52,569 nucleotides of DNA from a virus. Location of the stretch: positions 1-52,569 of IMG/VR virus record IMGVR_UViG_3300020445_001331. One strand, given 5' to 3'. The position numbers and the translations under genes are program-made. The notes under the pieces are model-generated. The model worked only from the letters and a program-made list of their open reading frames with translations. It did not search any database and was not told the DNA's origin. The number at the start of each line of letters is the position of its first letter. Position 1 is the stretch's first letter. Below are positions 49,948 through 52,569 of the stretch, piece after piece.

Positions 49948-52569
49948 TAATAACTACTCCCAGAGCTGTTACTTGAAGAACTTTGAACTGTTGCCGCTGT
50001 ATAACTAGATCCACTTGCAACACCACTTGTTGATGCAGTTGTTCCTGTAACAATATTACCTGATGCTTTTAACTTACTTGCCGTAATAGCATCTATAATT
50101 GCTACATCATCAACTGTTGCTCCACTTACAAAAACTTCATCTGATTCAGATTTAATTTCATAAAGACTTCCAAATACTTGTGAGTCTTGTTTAGGAACAA
50201 TTACAATGTTTACTAGATCAGGTGCAACTTGCGTCATAACATAAGTAGCCATCTCTGAGAAATGAAAGGTATCACCGAAATCCCAATTTTCTAAAGCAAA
50301 GTATTCGTCTATTGCCGCTATTACTCTTGCTTTAATGTCATTATCGTTAACAACCTGATCTGGATTTTTTACAATCTTAATATTAGCTTGTACTTGAGCA
50401 TCAGCTTTAGATCCAAATAACACTTTATATTTTACTGGATGATAAATTACATCATCACTTATGGACTTAATTTTAGAAATTTCAGAACCATAGTTGTTAA
50501 ACAAATTATCACTACTTGGTGGTAAAGGTTTAGATGTAATTGTATCATTTAAGTATTTTCTAAACTCTGTATCGTAAGTTCTTGTTAGCAAGTAAGTATC
50601 AATAATATTACTTGAACTAGGATCTATTCTGCTGTCATCGTCTGCGGCGTGTACATAATGAAATTTAAGTCCGCTTCTGCCTACGTATGCTTTGTAGTCG
50701 GTTGTCAATGATAATGTTCCTGCTGTTGAGCTATACACTTTAAATACATCTTCAACAACTAGATAAAACACTTGTCCATCTGTGTATGAGCTTAATGCTC
50801 CAACTAAACTTTCGTTTTGTTTTACTAATACTGCATTTGCGGAATTGTCCATGTATTTGTAATCATCAATTCCATCTGATGTTGTGTATTTTTTAAGGAA
50901 CACATATTTTGTTAATGCGTTTGTAGTTTCGTCTACTAAAGTAACAAAAGTTTCAGGATCATCTACAACTCCATCTGAATCAGAGTCATAAAAACTTACT
51001 TCAACTTTTTTACTATCAACATATCCATCGCCATCTCTAAATTCTTTAGATACTTCCCAAGGATAATTTACTGTAAACGGACTTGTACTATCTGGTTGTG
51101 TATTAATACTTAATACATCAATTTTGTCTTTAATAATTTTTCCTGTTTTATTATCAAATATTTTACTTGTACTATCATAATAAAATCTAATTTCTTCGTT
51201 ACTCTCAAATACATATCTTTGAGCTCTTGAAGTAACTGTGTATTTTTCACCATCAGTTTCAAACAATACTAACCAACTTGCATCTAAGGCTTGGTCTGTA
51301 ACGTCACCTGTTTTACCTGTACTAAAATCACTTGTAATGTCTAAGTTATTTTCTGTAATCATACGCCATTGTCTTAATGCACTATCATATCTTAAACCAA
51401 ATGTTTTGTAAGCAAAAATTTGATCAGTAATTTGTGATTGTACATCAGTTAATAACGTTTTACTAAACTTAGGTTTTAATTCTGAAAGAATTGCATCGGA
51501 CGGAATAATATCATTTAATACAATTGGTCCTGTACCATCTGTATTGTCAGTTCTTCCATCTCCTGTAACACTTACAACTTTAACCCATTTATAACTAATT
51601 GCGTTAGAATGGTCTGCGTTTCCAGACATTAACTTATTATTGTCATTAGCCATAAAGTGTTTGCCTGTTGGAGCAGTAAATTTAATTAATGTTCCAGCTT
51701 CAATATATTTTAATCCACTACTTGTAAATGTACCTACTTGCATTTTAGTACTGTTAGAATCAACAAACGAACCTGTTGATTGATTTGTTGCAGTAGTTGA
51801 ACTTGACCATTTAGCACCTAAGTCAGCAACTAACGTTTTAGGAAAGTTAGTCAAATAATAATTTAACATTTGTTTTTGACTTAGAATAGGTGTTATAGTG
51901 TTTACAATAACTCCTTGTACATCTGTTTTAGTTGTAAACGTAAATGATGTTTTTTCAGTAAATGAATCTTTATAAACAACACCATCTGCACCGTACAAGT
52001 TAGTACTTGAATATTTTCCAGTAGCATCTAGTAAATCATAGTATCTTGAAATACCACTTGATGTTCTGTTTACACTTTTTACTTTAATAATTTCTTGACT
52101 TATGCTTAATGGACTAACTTGATAGTCTTCACCAGTAACCATTCTGTTCTGTGTGTAATATGTACTTGGAGCATTAGTTCTAATACTTTCATTACTTTCA
52201 GAAATAGTTGCATTGTCAACTGTATATTTTAATTCAAAAGAAAGTGTAATATTTTCTTGGTTACCTGCTTTTGAAGTGTAAGGTATAGTAGCACTAATAG
52301 AAACTAAATCTGCAGGAACAATATTATATTGATCATTTATACTTGTTCTGTAATAAACTCTAAATTGTCCTTGCGGTAAGTTACCAAACGTACCATCACT
52401 AAAAATTAAATCTACTTTATCTTGTGTTTTACTTAATACACCAAAAATATTTCTAACACTTTTTCTTAAACTGTTATAAACAATATTGTTACCTTCAACT
52501 GCATCAACTTTTGTCCATTGTTCATCTTCAGCACCAATTGAATTTAATTTGTAAAGCCAAATGTCCGAA
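49947..52569 (-). CDS. Baseplate wedge protein, gp6/baseplate J-like (5' end outside window)
   Basis: The frame stays open to the right edge, so the gene is 5'-truncated; 873 residues are visible, more than T4 gp6 (660 aa). Near 52080-52200 the translation reads APSTYYTQNRMVTGEDYQV, matching the AP...NRxVTxxDY signature of baseplate J/T4 gp6 proteins, preceded by DGTFGNLPQGQFRVYYRTS. The ATG at 52142 is internal (the M of RMVTGEDY) and not the start. A Ser/Thr/Gly-rich tail ends the protein. This is the wedge component linking the baseplate to the sheath and marks the virus as a contractile-tailed myovirus. Confidence 0.85.
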   Translation of the reverse strand, partial: SDIWLYKLNSIGAEDEQWTKVDAVEGNNIVYNSLRKSVRNIFGVLSKTQDKVDLIFSDGTFGNLPQGQFRVYYRTSINDQYNIVPADLVSISATIPYTSKAGNQENITLSFELKYTVDNATISESNESIRTNAPSTYYTQNRMVTGEDYQVSPLSISQEIIKVKSVNRTSSGISRYYDLLDATGKYSSTNLYGADGVVYKDSFTEKTSFTFTTKTDVQGVIVNTITPILSQKQMLNYYLTNFPKTLVADLGAKWSSSTTATNQSTGSFVDSNSTKMQVGTFTSSGLKYIEAGTLIKFTAPTGKHFMANDNNKLMSGNADHSNAISYKWVKVVSVTGDGRTDNTDGTGPIVLNDIIPSDAILSELKPKFSKTLLTDVQSQITDQIFAYKTFGLRYDSALRQWRMITENNLDITSDFSTGKTGDVTDQALDASWLVLFETDGEKYTVTSRAQRYVFESNEEIRFYYDSTSKIFDNKTGKIIKDKIDVLSINTQPDSTSPFTVNYPWEVSKEFRDGDGYVDSKKVEVSFYDSDSDGVVDDPETFVTLVDETTNALTKYVFLKKYTTSDGIDDYKYMDNSANAVLVKQNESLVGALSSYTDGQVFYLVVEDVFKVYSSTAGTLSLTTDYKAYVGRSGLKFHYVHAADDDSRIDPSSSNIIDTYLLTRTYDTEFRKYLNDTITSKPLPPSSDNLFNNYGSEISKIKSISDDVIYHPVKYKVLFGSKADAQVQANIKIVKNPDQVVNDNDIKARVIAAIDEYFALENWDFGDTFHFSEMATYVMTQVAPDLVNIVIVPKQDSQVFGSLYEIKSESDEVFVSGATVDDVAIIDAITASKLKASGNIVTGTTASTSGVASGSSYTAATVQSSSSNSSGSSY

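Noticed and set aside
1-52569. tRNA, rRNA, integrase or insertion sequences
   Set aside because: No cloverleaf-like run, rRNA stretch, transposase or integrase signature was seen in the gene-free gaps, all of which are shorter than about 80 bases.

Overview
The window is a very AT-rich, gene-dense stretch with no rRNA, tRNA or cellular housekeeping genes. It is best read as part of the genome of a marine T4-like myovirus. The evidence is a baseplate J/gp6-type wedge protein running off the right edge, a tail-collar short-fibre protein, three fibre-like proteins sharing one N-terminal module, other virion-type proteins, and TATAAATA-type late-promoter boxes. The A+T richness and the auxiliary genes would suit a SAR11-like or other streamlined marine host, but the host is not shown by the sequence.

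Right part (28.3-52.6 kb, all minus strand) is the virion module, transcribed leftward: gp6-like baseplate wedge (5' end outside the window), a 4908-residue structural protein starting directly on its stop codon, a 204-aa virion-type protein, a 675-aa collar fibre, 605-aa and 496-aa fibre paralogues, and a 296-aa virion-type protein. Genes are 0-31 nt apart or overlap, and two of the short gaps carry ATAAATAC late-promoter-like boxes.

Middle and left part (0-28.3 kb) is an accessory island. Minus strand, 28.3 to 22.1 kb: a 119-aa phage protein behind a good sigma70-type promoter, two GT-A glycosyltransferase paralogues, two tiny Cys-containing proteins, HemE, an unknown protein, another glycosyltransferase-like protein and a radical SAM enzyme. 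Plus strand, 19.9 to 22.1 kb: a glycosyltransferase-like protein and an SGNH esterase. Minus strand, 19.9 to 9.0 kb: a long translationally coupled operon with two NDP-sugar dehydrogenases, an SGNH hydrolase, a glycosyltransferase, four radical SAM enzymes, a 27-aa membrane peptide, a methyltransferase-like protein, HemC, a dioxygenase-like protein, a zinc ribbon, a membrane protein and a short-chain dehydrogenase. Plus strand, 3.0 to 9.0 kb: three radical SAM enzymes, a minimal kinase-like protein and two beta-propeller-like paralogues. Minus strand, 3.0 to 0.1 kb: two 2-oxoglutarate dioxygenase-like proteins around an unknown 521-aa protein.

Taken together, the island encodes sugar activation, glycosyl transfer and esterase/acyl-type chemistry with an unusual density of radical chemistry: eight radical SAM proteins and three HxD...H dioxygenases. 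It also encodes two non-consecutive enzymes of tetrapyrrole synthesis (HemC and HemE, with no HemD). The natural reading is enzymatic remodelling of glycans, peptides or proteins, of virion or host, plus support of host heme synthesis. The substrates cannot be read from the sequence.
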